64,000 nt of DNA from assembly GCF_042427615.1 (NCBI RefSeq), contig NZ_JBHMEZ010000012.1:248001-312000 (forward strand), read 5' to 3'. This document shows positions 55,177 through 63,816 of the stretch, piece by piece. Position 1 is the stretch's first letter. Every line of letters begins with the position of its first letter. The notes below the pieces were generated by a model. It did not search any database. It was not told where the DNA came from and saw only the letters and a list, made by a program, of their open reading frames with translations. The DNA comes from Formosa undariae. GTDB lineage: Bacteria > Bacteroidota > Bacteroidia > Flavobacteriales > Flavobacteriaceae. The position numbers and the translations under genes were made by a program.

Positions 55177-55818
55177 CTAATTAAAAACGATAGCAGTCTT
55201 ATTAGTGATACTAAATTTGGCGGCATCTAAAAGTGTAGCACAAACTAAAGTCTCTACCCAAAAATCTTCTTTATCGTGTATCCTTTTATTGAGTTCGGTT
55301 AAGTTTGTAACACTATCATTTTCGTTTAATGTAATGCCCAAAGGTTTTGTAAGCGTTTTTAATTCTTTTAGTAAATCGTAAGACGATCCAATCATTGCCC
55401 CAGGAACAGGTGCTTCATCGGTATCGAAAAGAATTTCTGGCAATTCTACAGGAATATAAAATCCTTCGGTATCGGAATGCGTTAAAAGATGACTAGACAT
55501 ATAGGAATAATGCTCTTCTAGAATCTCGTCGCCCTGTGGTTCTTCTTCTGGCGAGAAAGGCGTTGGCACCCAATTTTCCTCATATTCATTCTCCCAAGTA
55601 TGGGCTGCAAATCGTCTTAAGTGATGTAAAAAATCATACGGAAAACCACCAGAGAATAAAGGTGCCCGATCTAAAACATCTGGCTCTTGGTGTGGTTCTA
55701 AATTATTTTTTTCTAATATCACATTTATATTGTCAAAAATGGCTTTATACGCTTCATAACCTTCTGGTTCATTCTCTATAAAGTCTACTAATATGCCACT
55801 TGTAATTCCTAATCCCAT
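55177..55818 (-). CDS. Uncharacterised protein, 213 aa
   Basis: Soluble, acidic. Distinctive stretches: SGGFPYDFLHHLRRFAAHTW, IPVELPEILFDTDEAPVPGA and SSYDLLKELKTLTKPLGITL. No domain recognised with confidence; the composition (acidic, helix/strand alternation) is that of immunity-type proteins in poly-immunity loci. Own promoter (site 9), monocistronic with its own terminator. Function unknown. Confidence 0.6.
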   Translation of the reverse strand: MGLGITSGILVDFIENEPEGYEAYKAIFDNINVILEKNNLEPHQEPDVLDRAPLFSGGFPYDFLHHLRRFAAHTWENEYEENWVPTPFSPEEEPQGDEILEEHYSYMSSHLLTHSDTEGFYIPVELPEILFDTDEAPVPGAMIGSSYDLLKELKTLTKPLGITLNENDSVTNLTELNKRIHDKEDFWVETLVCATLLDAAKFSITNKTAIVFN

Positions 55819-55844
55819 TTTCTTATTGTTTTAATTCTACAAGA

Positions 55845-55887
55845 CAAAATTAGAATGTAAGCCCCTGTGCTCTATCACTGAAATTAA
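55845..55887 (-). promoter_or_regulatory. Shared island promoter, site 9
   Basis: Minus strand: TTAATTTCAGTGATA (55887-55873), 20 nt, TAATTTTG (55852-55845). Leader ~20 nt. Confidence 0.83.
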
Positions 55888-55946
55888 TGATACTTATAAA
55901 TACTAAATTTTAGGTTTCGAGTTTTCGGGTAATGATAACTACCACA

Positions 55947-55973
55947 AAAGCACGCCATAATGAGCGTGCTTTT
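55947..55973. terminator. Rho-independent terminator
   Basis: 10-bp stem AAAAGCACGC/GCGTGCTTTT with a 7-nt loop; ends the minus gene at 56003. Confidence 0.8.
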
Positions 55974-56002
55974 ATATATTTCAGCATGATATTTTTAATA
56001 CA

Positions 56003-56908
56003 TTACAACCATTCAGCATCTTTACCTAAAGCTATAAATTCTTCATAAGCGGACTCTGTAGCATAGCACAGTGTCACTTTTTTTAAATTGGGAAATTGTT
56101 TGGCATCTACGCATGTTTCAATATCCCAATAGTCTACAGCGCCTCCTGAAAACGGTGATAAATTCATGTAAATATCATTGCCGCCATCTTGATAAATTTC
56201 AGTTAATTCTAGAGCCAAACGTTTAGGAATTGGTAAATCTTTAAAGTATTGTTCTACTTCTGCTATAGGTTCGTAGCCTTCTTCATTAATATCTATATCC
56301 CGTCCTTTATACCATCTTGAAAATTCATGTATATCAAACATAGGTTCCAATAATCCTTTAACATACATCAATTCTTCAATAACGGATAGTTTAAATCCAA
56401 AATCAACAAAAGTCAGTGCTTCTTCATTGAGTGGTTTAATAATGTATTTATCTTCTGGTATACCTTGCCAACGCTCATAAGATTCATAATTACTTATTTC
56501 AATAGCACTAATAACCGTATCGTTAACATCAAACCATGCACTTATATTATTTTGTACCAAAGCTCCACAATCGTCACCCTCAAAAAGTTCTACACGTTCT
56601 GTTTTATGGGTTTTATAATATGTGATAATCTCTTCATCGTTAAAATGAAACGTTCCGGAAAATTTACTTTTAGGACTAAAATCGTACCCATCAGGTTCTA
56701 ACTCTAAAGTTAGAGAATCAATCTGTTCTCCGTCTTCTGAATACCCTAGAATCCCCAAAGCATCCCACGTAAAAATGGTGTTGTTTTTCGCTTTAAATGT
56801 TCTGTAATTAGCATCTAAACTATTTTTTAAAGCATCTATAGACACCGGAAATTCTATAGTACTGTTATTAATTTTAAATCCTGATGAAGATAAATATAAT
56901 GTTGTCAT
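56003..56908 (-). CDS. Two-domain immunity-like protein (DUF7738/DUF6892-like)
   Basis: 301 residues. The N-terminal part (~1-110: KINNSTIEFPVSIDALKNSL, NTIFTWDALGILGYSEDGEQ, LEPDGYDFSPKSKFSGTF) and the C-terminal part (~165-300: DFGFKLSVIEELMYVKGLLE, PMFDIHEFSRWYKGRDIDIN, then LALELTEIYQDGGNDIYMNL) resemble the DUF7738-DUF6892 pair, from memory of these families and unconfirmed. Soluble. Own promoter (site 10). Confidence 0.55.
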   Translation of the reverse strand: MTTLYLSSSGFKINNSTIEFPVSIDALKNSLDANYRTFKAKNNTIFTWDALGILGYSEDGEQIDSLTLELEPDGYDFSPKSKFSGTFHFNDEEIITYYKTHKTERVELFEGDDCGALVQNNISAWFDVNDTVISAIEISNYESYERWQGIPEDKYIIKPLNEEALTFVDFGFKLSVIEELMYVKGLLEPMFDIHEFSRWYKGRDIDINEEGYEPIAEVEQYFKDLPIPKRLALELTEIYQDGGNDIYMNLSPFSGGAVDYWDIETCVDAKQFPNLKKVTLCYATESAYEEFIALGKDAEWL

Positions 56909-56927
56909 AAGTCTTTTTTAAGAATGT

Positions 56928-56970
56928 CAAAGATAATCACTAAGTAAATATATGCGCTGACTGATTTCAG
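56928..56970 (-). promoter_or_regulatory. Shared island promoter, site 10
   Basis: Minus strand: CTGAAATCAGTCAGC (56970-56956), 20 nt, TATCTTTG (56935-56928). The CTGA..TCAG core is palindromic here. Leader ~13 nt. Confidence 0.65.
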
Positions 56971-57012
56971 TGATATTTTTAAAATGATGTTTTTACCTAA
57001 AATACAATATCC

Positions 57013-57055
57013 CTATTTTCAGGGATAAAAAACCGAACGACTAAACCGAACTTTG
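57013..57055 (+). promoter_or_regulatory. Shared island promoter, site 11 (vWA operon)
   Basis: CTATTTTCAGGGATA (57013-57027), 20 nt, GAACTTTG (57048-57055). Leader ~9 nt to ATG 57071. Confidence 0.7.
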
Positions 57056-57070
57056 CTGAAAACCTATTTT

Positions 57071-57421
57071 ATGGAAGATCAAGTTAAAAGTGCTGCGTTT
57101 TTGGAATCACTAAAACGTAACAACGAAAAAATAAGAGACGATCGCGCAAGTGCTATTGCAGAAGATGCACAATTGATGTACAAACGCGAAACCGAAGATT
57201 TAGCCTTGTCGTTAAAACGTTTAAAACGCGAACAAGAAAATATGCTAGATATGAGTCCAACAGATGCAAATAGTTTGGTTTTGGCTTCAGATTTTGATGC
57301 CAAAGATTACGTAGCCAAGGACTTAGACATGTCTGTAAAAATTAGAAACTTAGAAATTAAATTAGAATTAGCCAAAAAGCGTTACACACACTTATTTGGT
57401 GGCAAAATAAACGAACTGTAA
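57071..57421 (+). CDS. Coiled-coil protein in the vWA operon, 116 aa
   Basis: Starts at ATG 57071 (MEDQVKSAAFLESLKRNNEK); the longer frame begins with a TTG inside the promoter. Rich in Glu, Lys, Arg and Leu with heptad-like spacing (DLALSLKRLKREQENMLDMS, KIRNLEIKLELAKKRYTHLF), so probably helical and oligomeric. It ends 2 bp before the vWA ATG, a tight link that suggests a physical partner of the vWA protein. No family recognised. Confidence 0.75.
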   Translation: MEDQVKSAAFLESLKRNNEKIRDDRASAIAEDAQLMYKRETEDLALSLKRLKREQENMLDMSPTDANSLVLASDFDAKDYVAKDLDMSVKIRNLEIKLELAKKRYTHLFGGKINEL

Positions 57422-57423
57422 TT

Positions 57424-58290
57424 ATGGGAGGAGGAAGATTTAGTAACGACGCTTATAAGCGATTACGAAGAACAAAAGACTATAGTAATAAGTCTAGAGA
57501 AGAAATATTTACATCCAGACATATAGATCCAGAAATGGATCCTACAAAAGCACTTGTTAGAGAATCTCGAGATTCTGAAGAACATCCAGAAACGGTATCT
57601 ATTATTGTGGCATTAGATGTCACCGGAAGTATGGGATTTGTACCCGAACATATTGTAAAAGAAGCGTTACCTGATTTAATTGGCTCTTTAATGGAAGCTG
57701 GAATTGAAGATCCGCAAGTCCTATTTTTAGGTATTGGCGATTTTATTTACGATAGTGCACCGTTACAAGTTGGTCAATTTGAATCGTCGGCAGAATTATT
57801 AGACCGTTGGTTAACCCGCGTATACTTAGAAGGTGGCGGTGGCGGAAACAATCAAGAAGGGTATAATTTGGCTCATTTGTTTGCTGCTCGTCATACATCG
57901 ATTGATTGTTGGGAAAAAAGACAACAAAAAGGCTTTTTATTCACCATTGGAGACGAACCTGTGTTTCCTACCATTCCTGCAGAAATCATTAAAAGATATA
58001 CCTGTACAGATGAAGCGGAAACGATTACTACCGAAGCCATTATTAAAGAAGCACAAGAAACCTACAATGTGTTTCATATGCATTTAGAGCATAACGAATG
58101 GGCAAAACAAATACGTCGAAAAGGAGATTGGAAAGCGCTTTTAGGCGATAATTATATAGAAATTCCAGATTATAAAACGGTAGCAAAACGCATTGCAGAC
58201 GTAGTGATTCAAAATCATAAACCGAGTACCGCAACTGCAACACATACAACATCTAACAGTACAGATGTTGATGTAGAAAACATGTTATAA
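57424..58290 (+). CDS. vWA-domain protein
   Basis: 288 residues. The von Willebrand A domain (~55-270) has the metal-ion-dependent adhesion site DVTGSMG (Asp65, Thr67, Ser69; DxTxS instead of DxSxS), a Gly-rich turn GGGGGNNQEGYNLAHLF and a late Asp in FTIGDEP. The C-terminus is Thr/Ser-rich (STATATHTTSNSTDVD). No signal peptide, so cytoplasmic, as in the vWA components of AAA+/MoxR- and DUF4132-type conflict systems. Its stop is directly followed (no gap) by the PurA-like start. Confidence 0.88.
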   Translation: MGGGRFSNDAYKRLRRTKDYSNKSREEIFTSRHIDPEMDPTKALVRESRDSEEHPETVSIIVALDVTGSMGFVPEHIVKEALPDLIGSLMEAGIEDPQVLFLGIGDFIYDSAPLQVGQFESSAELLDRWLTRVYLEGGGGGNNQEGYNLAHLFAARHTSIDCWEKRQQKGFLFTIGDEPVFPTIPAEIIKRYTCTDEAETITTEAIIKEAQETYNVFHMHLEHNEWAKQIRRKGDWKALLGDNYIEIPDYKTVAKRIADVVIQNHKPSTATATHTTSNSTDVDVENML

Positions 58291-59424
58291 ATGTCAAGAT
58301 GTAGTCTCGTTATAGATTTAGGATTTGGTGATGCTGGAAAAGGGTTAACGACCGATTTTCTGGCATCGCAACATCCTGATAAAAGTCTGGTGGTACGATT
58401 TTCTGGCGGACACCAAATTGGACATACCGTTAGTATGGAAAAGCTAACCCATACGTTTAGTAATTTTGGTTCAGGAACCTTATTAGGTGTTCCGACGTAT
58501 TATTCTGAACACACTACCCTATTTCCGCCTGCCATTTTAGACGAAGGTGAGTTTTTAAAAACCTATCAGCCTAAATTGTATGTGCATCCGCTAACGATGA
58601 TTACAACTATCTACGATATTGCTTATAATAGAGCGCTAGAAAAGCAACAAAATCACGGTTCTTGTGGTTTGGGTTTTGGAACTACTATCGCGAGAAATAA
58701 AGAAGACGTACATCTCTATTCCAACGATTTACAATTTAAATGGGTTTTAAAACAACGTTTAGAGAGCATCAAAACCTATTACGATAATAAGTTGAAAAGT
58801 CAATCGAAATCTGTTCAAACGTATTACAACAACGAACTAAAAGATTACAAAGACGACTATTTTATAGACAGTTGTTTAGCTATTCAGAAATTTTATAGTG
58901 TAGCTACACTTTCAGTCTTATCTACAACCTTCGAGCATTTTATTTTTGAAGGCAGTCAGGGCATTTTACTCGACACCCAACACGGCTTTCACCCGCATAC
59001 CACCTGGAGTTATACCACGTCTAGAAATGCGATTCAGCTTATTAAAAATCATTTAAAAACCATTTCAGAAATCGATGTCTACTATGTGTCGCGTTGTTAT
59101 CAAACACGTCATGGCAATGGTCCTATGGCTGAAACAGAAGCTGTAACGCTTCAAAATAATGAAAATGAAGCGAATGTGACAAACGAATTTCAAGGGGAGT
59201 TTAGAACACAAGCTTTAAACCCTGAATTACTAAATTATGCCTTGAGTTGCGATGCCATTCATCATCAAGATTTAAATATTAACAAGCACTTCATGCTAAC
59301 CTGTTTAGACCAATTGCCTCGTTTTTCTTACGGCACTCTACTTCAGAAATTAGATACAACATTCCATACTGTTTATGGAAGTTACGGCCCTAAACGCGAA
59401 TGTATCAAGACCATTTCAGAATGA
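58291..59424 (+). CDS. Divergent adenylosuccinate synthetase (PurA/PurZ-like)
   Basis: 377 residues, shorter than the ~430 of PurA. PurA joins IMP and aspartate using GTP. Conserved: P-loop-like GFGDAGKG (residues 11-18, catalytic Asp14), GGHQIGHT with His41, FEGSQGILLDTQHGFHPHTT, TRHGNGPMAETE. Changed: the guanine-specificity motif KxD reads CLD (338-340), so GTP use is doubtful. Phage PurZ enzymes, which use ATP, also changed this region. Substrate therefore unknown. Encoded next to vWA; not in a purine operon, so unlikely to be the housekeeping gene. Confidence 0.85.
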   Translation: MSRCSLVIDLGFGDAGKGLTTDFLASQHPDKSLVVRFSGGHQIGHTVSMEKLTHTFSNFGSGTLLGVPTYYSEHTTLFPPAILDEGEFLKTYQPKLYVHPLTMITTIYDIAYNRALEKQQNHGSCGLGFGTTIARNKEDVHLYSNDLQFKWVLKQRLESIKTYYDNKLKSQSKSVQTYYNNELKDYKDDYFIDSCLAIQKFYSVATLSVLSTTFEHFIFEGSQGILLDTQHGFHPHTTWSYTTSRNAIQLIKNHLKTISEIDVYYVSRCYQTRHGNGPMAETEAVTLQNNENEANVTNEFQGEFRTQALNPELLNYALSCDAIHHQDLNINKHFMLTCLDQLPRFSYGTLLQKLDTTFHTVYGSYGPKRECIKTISE

Positions 59425-59450
59425 TTTGATAAACATAGAATTCAAAAAAA

Positions 59451-59741
59451 ATGAAAACACATCGGTTAACCATTCTGGGCATTATAATTAACACGTTAAT
59501 TACTGCTTTTATTTATTTCACCGAAGATTATAAAGGCTTAGATATTATTATGATAATAGCTTTAGTTATCTGCTATATAGGCTTCATCGTCATGCAATTT
59601 AACCAAGCTAAAATTGGAAGTATTATATTTTGTATTGGTAGTGCGGTATTTATCCCTATTGGTCTTGTTGGCATTATAGGTGTTAGAAAAACGGTACAAA
59701 ACATAGAAGACGAAGAATTTTATAAAGCACATTATGAATAA
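59451..59741 (+). CDS. Small membrane protein, 96 aa
   Basis: Three hydrophobic stretches (~8-24, ~31-49, ~56-80), acidic C-terminus (NIEDEEFYKAHYE). No family recognised. It overlaps the next gene by 8 bp and follows the PurA-like gene closely, so it lies in the vWA operon and may give a membrane link. Function unknown. Confidence 0.7.
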   Translation: MKTHRLTILGIIINTLITAFIYFTEDYKGLDIIMIIALVICYIGFIVMQFNQAKIGSIIFCIGSAVFIPIGLVGIIGVRKTVQNIEDEEFYKAHYE

Positions 59742-60144
59742 AACAGAAACAGAAATTGAATTAAGTTCTAAAGCAAAAAACAAACCCTTGTATTTTGCGC
59801 TGTTTATGGGAGCAATAAGTATAATAGCGATACAGGCCACATCAACACTACCAGGAATGCCTATGGGACTGGCAATATTATTTATTACGCTTTATGTCTT
59901 CAATAAAAACCTTAAAGTTTTTAAATTTTCAGAAAAGCATTTCGTTTTTCAAGTGGGTATATTAGGGAAAACAAATGTGCCTTATAGTGCCTTAAAATCT
60001 TATGAAGTTGTGAAAAAGAATATCGTAATTACGTATCAGAATCCGAATAAAAAAGAGAAAAAGATCAGACTCCCAATCAGTCAAATTGAACCTACACAAT
60101 TTTCATTATTCGAAAACACTTTAAAAAGTAAGATTAGTAATTAA
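59734..60144 (+). CDS. Membrane protein with PH-like C-terminal domain
   Basis: 136 residues: two membrane helices (~18-55, YFALFMGAISIIAIQATSTL, then PMGLAILFITLYVFNKNL) and a beta-rich C-terminal segment (FSEKHFVFQVGILGKTNVPY, ALKSYEVVKKNIVITYQNPN) that looks like a small PH-like/bPH barrel. Overlaps the preceding membrane gene. Function unknown. Confidence 0.6.
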   Translation: MNKTETEIELSSKAKNKPLYFALFMGAISIIAIQATSTLPGMPMGLAILFITLYVFNKNLKVFKFSEKHFVFQVGILGKTNVPYSALKSYEVVKKNIVITYQNPNKKEKKIRLPISQIEPTQFSLFENTLKSKISN

Positions 60145-60170
60145 ACTAATGTCCTACTTTTTCAAAATCA

Positions 60171-60213
60171 CTAGTTTCAGTGATAAAAACTCAAACGCTC
60201 CAAACTACCTTAG
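60171..60213 (+). promoter_or_regulatory. Shared island promoter, site 12
   Basis: CTAGTTTCAGTGATA (60171-60185), 20 nt, TACCTTAG (60206-60213). Leader ~17 nt to ATG 60237. Confidence 0.75.
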
Positions 60214-60236
60214 CGGTATCAAAAAAACAGGAATAA

Positions 60237-61283
60237 ATGGGTCATATTACAGCATATTCGGATCGTGTAAAACAAATGAATTGGGAAGCATTTCATTTTA
60301 AACCTCTTATAATAGATACACTACCCGATCTTAAATATCCAAAACATCATAGTAACTCTTTTACGTTTAGAGATGCACTTTTAGAGGCTGTAGAACAAGC
60401 GTCCGGAAAGACATTATTAAAGCTCATATTTATTACACCCGATTATGAAACCATTCATAAATTCTATGGTATTGGCTATTTAGAAGACAAAACTGTTTTT
60501 ACTGTTGAAATAGAACATACTCCAAAATTTAAAGCATGGTTTACCGTTATTCATGATGAACATCACAAAAGTGCTACAGTTTACAACTTTAATAAAAACA
60601 TGTATAGTTCACAACCCACTTCTAATTTAAAGCACATTACGTTTCAAGAACACACAGGCGCTTTTATAGATCATTTCATTCCCAATCAGTTTATAGCCGA
60701 ACAATTGGCAAAAGAAAAAGCCGATTTTCTAGCGCCCTTTATTCAGATGGAAGCTCGTATAGATATGAAAGCCTTGGTAGAATCCTTTGTCGGTTTAATT
60801 TCAGAGAAAGGATTAACCTTACAGCCTCCAACTCATAATGATGCCATCTATACAGAATTTGAAGAAGAAGCAGGTTATCCGTTTCCGCAACTAATAAAAG
60901 ACTATTTAAGCTTGCATAACGGTATTGACCGTTGTGCCATTATGGGTGCAGAAGACATTTATAACGAATGGAAACAGTGGAAAGATATTTATGACGATTG
61001 GACGCAAGAAGACTTATTGGATACATACTCTACCAACGAAGGAAAAGCCTTATTAATGTACACCACCCCCTATTGGATTCCGTTTTTCGATTTAGAAAAC
61101 GGGAATTTCCTAGCCTTCGATTTTGCACCCAATACCAAAGGAACAGCCGGACAAATTATCCGTTTTGGTGCCGACCAAGAAATTGGATATATCGAAGCCG
61201 ATGACCTCGTTTCCTTTTTTGAAAGTTTAAGAAGACCAGAAAGCGAAATTGAAGACAACGAATGGTTTTATACCGCCAAATAA
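60237..61283 (+). CDS. SUKH-domain protein with unknown N-terminal domain
   Basis: 348 residues. The N-terminal ~155 residues (LIIDTLPDLKYPKHHSNSFT, GKTLLKLIFITPDYETIHKF, WFTVIHDEHHKSATVYNFNK) form an unrecognised mixed domain. The C-terminal half is SUKH: YTEFEEEAGYPFPQLIKDYL, SLHNGIDRCAIMGAED, IPFFDLENGNFLAFDFAPNT, KGTAGQIIRFGADQEIGY, DDLVSFFESL. Own promoter (site 12), then the 834-residue ORF gene 43 bp on. Probably immunity-type. Confidence 0.8.
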   Translation: MGHITAYSDRVKQMNWEAFHFKPLIIDTLPDLKYPKHHSNSFTFRDALLEAVEQASGKTLLKLIFITPDYETIHKFYGIGYLEDKTVFTVEIEHTPKFKAWFTVIHDEHHKSATVYNFNKNMYSSQPTSNLKHITFQEHTGAFIDHFIPNQFIAEQLAKEKADFLAPFIQMEARIDMKALVESFVGLISEKGLTLQPPTHNDAIYTEFEEEAGYPFPQLIKDYLSLHNGIDRCAIMGAEDIYNEWKQWKDIYDDWTQEDLLDTYSTNEGKALLMYTTPYWIPFFDLENGNFLAFDFAPNTKGTAGQIIRFGADQEIGYIEADDLVSFFESLRRPESEIEDNEWFYTAK

Positions 61284-61326
61284 GGATATTAAAAACAGTA
61301 TTTAAATTTTGAATAATCCCCAGCAT

Positions 61327-63813
61327 ATGTCTGCGATTTATAAAGAACACATATTACCTCAATTAAGCACAGCATCTTTTGAACCGGCTGAAGTAAAAGC
61401 CATAATTCAATCTTTAGAAGCTTTAAATGCCACAGATTATGATGCCTATTACACTCTAAAAAACAATACTGATTTAGAACATGTAACGGCTATTTTTACT
61501 GAAAATGTAGCGCAACATATTTATTTTCATCCAAAGTTGTACGCTAATGAAGAGCAAGGCTTAAACTTTATTGCCTCTTGGTTGCCGTTGTTAGAAAAAG
61601 GGTTTTATCCTGATGAAAAAAGCACAAATAAACTCGTAGAATTTTTACAGTTTAGTCTGAGTTATTTAAACTCTGAAGCCGTTTCTGAAAATAAAAAAAC
61701 CCAAGTGTTTCAGGTTTTAAAACATATAGTTCTAAGTGAATCTGAAGCGTCCTTGCCTGTTGCTCGTTTTTTGGTGCATCAAATTTTTGATATTCGAGAT
61801 GTACTGAATTCCGATTTTCTAATTCAGCAATGTCTTCAACATGCAATTTTAAATGAAACCTATTCGGTAGTGCATTCCGATAAAACCATCAGTACGTTTC
61901 CGTTTAAAATAGACAAGCATTTTATAGAATATTTCTTTGAAAATGATTGGTTAAAATTCATCAGTAAATTTCACTACATATTACCTGTAGGACGTGTTTA
62001 TATGCCAGGAGCTTACGATTTGATGTTGCCATGGTTTAGCGAAGAATTAGCACTATTTTACAAAGACCATTTAGAACAAACCTTAGAACTTCATAAGGCT
62101 TTAAAAGAACGTCTGATTTTTGGTGAAGTGAAAAGTCTTGAGTTACTCAATATAAAAACCACTGAAAATAATTACCCCATAATAATCGGTTTAGAATCTA
62201 AAGTTTGGGATACTGGCGATGTGTTATTATTCAATAATCGTGATAAAAATATTCCAATACTACAATTAGATGGTTGTTATATGCGATTCATACATTGGTT
62301 AACTGCCGATAGCGGAAGTCATTTTTATACAGAAGCTTTTAAAGATTACGGGAAACATATTTTAAGCGAGAATTCTGCCGAAGCTCTGCCATTGCAATGC
62401 ATTCCGTTTTGGTTTAACACCTGCCATCCAAAAACAGGAATTGCAAATCAAACGGAAACGTATAACACCGTATTTTCAAAATTATTAATTGAAGATTGTA
62501 AAGACGTACTTCCTACAATGCGTTTTCAACATAAAGATTTTCAAGCGACTGGTACGTTTTTAATTCAGAATGTGTTTCAAACGCAAGACAACTTTAAAGT
62601 TTGGCTTGACGATTTCAAAAAAGCAGGTCTTAAAAATCCCTTAAATCAGTTTTTAGTCCGCACATTTTTTGATGCGCGCGAGGGGTTAGCGGAGTTATAC
62701 ACTACAGAACAGCAAGAGATTTTACAGGCATATTTAATAGCATTAGCCTATTCTGCAAGAGACACTAATAATGCTATTAGAACACAACATTTACCATTTA
62801 TAGTTAAGACACTCGCGACCTTATGTGTAGACCCAGGGAATTTTACACGAGTTAACGAGATTTCGGCACTAAAAAATATTGACGCTTGCGTTGAAGACCT
62901 TTGTAACGACTTTGCTCGCGGACATTACATTAATGAAAACCGCCCGCTTAACCTCAGTATTATTCAAGCTTGGTTTAATTATCTGGGCGATTTTTATTAC
63001 AGTTCCCAACAAGAAGCCGTTTGGATTTCCGATGTTTTAAATACGCAAGGTGTGCGCACTGCAACCTATTTCAATGCTATGGAAGACGATGTCAGTTTCT
63101 TTTTAGACCGGGCCATAAATCGTATCATCACCTTTCATAGAAAATGCGAATTGAAACAAGATGACAACCTCCTGTTAGGGGCCATCGCAACACAAATTGA
63201 AATCTATTTAACCGACTTTCTAGGTGCATTAGAAAAAGATAAACTCAATGCAAATACTGCAAAATATCTGAATGAATACAGTAAAGGTGACGAAGCAGGT
63301 TTCAGTAATCTAACAGAATTATTAGTTACTATTGAAGGGTTTTATGGCATTCACTTTAAACAAGAACCAATTGCAGAATCCAATACAACTCTCGAACCTG
63401 TGCCATCGGTTAAAATAGAGATGGAAGTTGTTGACATCAACCAAAAATATGTCGATGCAGTACTTCATAATCTAGAAAATTACAGAACATCCGGTAATTG
63501 TGATACGGCACTTTTACAGCCTCTAGATGAAAAAATAGAAGAATTTAAAACTTGGTTAACGGATGATAAAACAGGAATAGAAGCCAAATTTACCCAAGCA
63601 CTTTACATGACGTTACTAGACTCCAATTTAGCGCCTGGCACAGCATCAGAAACCTACGGAAATCTTTGCAGACGTTTATTTGTGCATTTGGTAAGAGGAA
63701 CTAAAATGGCACCTTCGTACGCCATGGGATTACAAGCGATGGCGAATTCTGGAGCCTATTCAGAACACCTAAAAACGGCTTTATTAGACGTTGTTGACCA
63801 GTTAAAAGCTTAA
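61327..63813 (+). CDS. Large uncharacterised helical protein, 828 aa
   Basis: Starts at ATG 61327; the frame opens earlier at a TTG (61309). No signal peptide. Long helical arrays interrupted by beta segments (HYILPVGRVYMPGAYDLMLP, ENNYPIIIGLESKVWDTGDV). The C-terminus ends in a helical domain (DPLCRRLFVHLVRGTKMAPS-like: NLCRRLFVHLVRGTKMAP). I recognise no family. In the SUKH operon, so likely a large scaffold or effector partner in the island. Function unknown. Confidence 0.7.
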   Translation: MSAIYKEHILPQLSTASFEPAEVKAIIQSLEALNATDYDAYYTLKNNTDLEHVTAIFTENVAQHIYFHPKLYANEEQGLNFIASWLPLLEKGFYPDEKSTNKLVEFLQFSLSYLNSEAVSENKKTQVFQVLKHIVLSESEASLPVARFLVHQIFDIRDVLNSDFLIQQCLQHAILNETYSVVHSDKTISTFPFKIDKHFIEYFFENDWLKFISKFHYILPVGRVYMPGAYDLMLPWFSEELALFYKDHLEQTLELHKALKERLIFGEVKSLELLNIKTTENNYPIIIGLESKVWDTGDVLLFNNRDKNIPILQLDGCYMRFIHWLTADSGSHFYTEAFKDYGKHILSENSAEALPLQCIPFWFNTCHPKTGIANQTETYNTVFSKLLIEDCKDVLPTMRFQHKDFQATGTFLIQNVFQTQDNFKVWLDDFKKAGLKNPLNQFLVRTFFDAREGLAELYTTEQQEILQAYLIALAYSARDTNNAIRTQHLPFIVKTLATLCVDPGNFTRVNEISALKNIDACVEDLCNDFARGHYINENRPLNLSIIQAWFNYLGDFYYSSQQEAVWISDVLNTQGVRTATYFNAMEDDVSFFLDRAINRIITFHRKCELKQDDNLLLGAIATQIEIYLTDFLGALEKDKLNANTAKYLNEYSKGDEAGFSNLTELLVTIEGFYGIHFKQEPIAESNTTLEPVPSVKIEMEVVDINQKYVDAVLHNLENYRTSGNCDTALLQPLDEKIEEFKTWLTDDKTGIEAKFTQALYMTLLDSNLAPGTASETYGNLCRRLFVHLVRGTKMAPSYAMGLQAMANSGAYSEHLKTALLDVVDQLKA

Positions 63814-63816
63814 AAC

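Noticed and set aside
56961..56975. Plus-strand reading of site 10 (CTGATTTCAGTGATA) as promoter for 57071
   Set aside because: The best -7-like box on this strand is 18 nt away (TACCTAAA), while site 11 gives the exact 20-nt spacing; site 10 fits the minus-strand gene.
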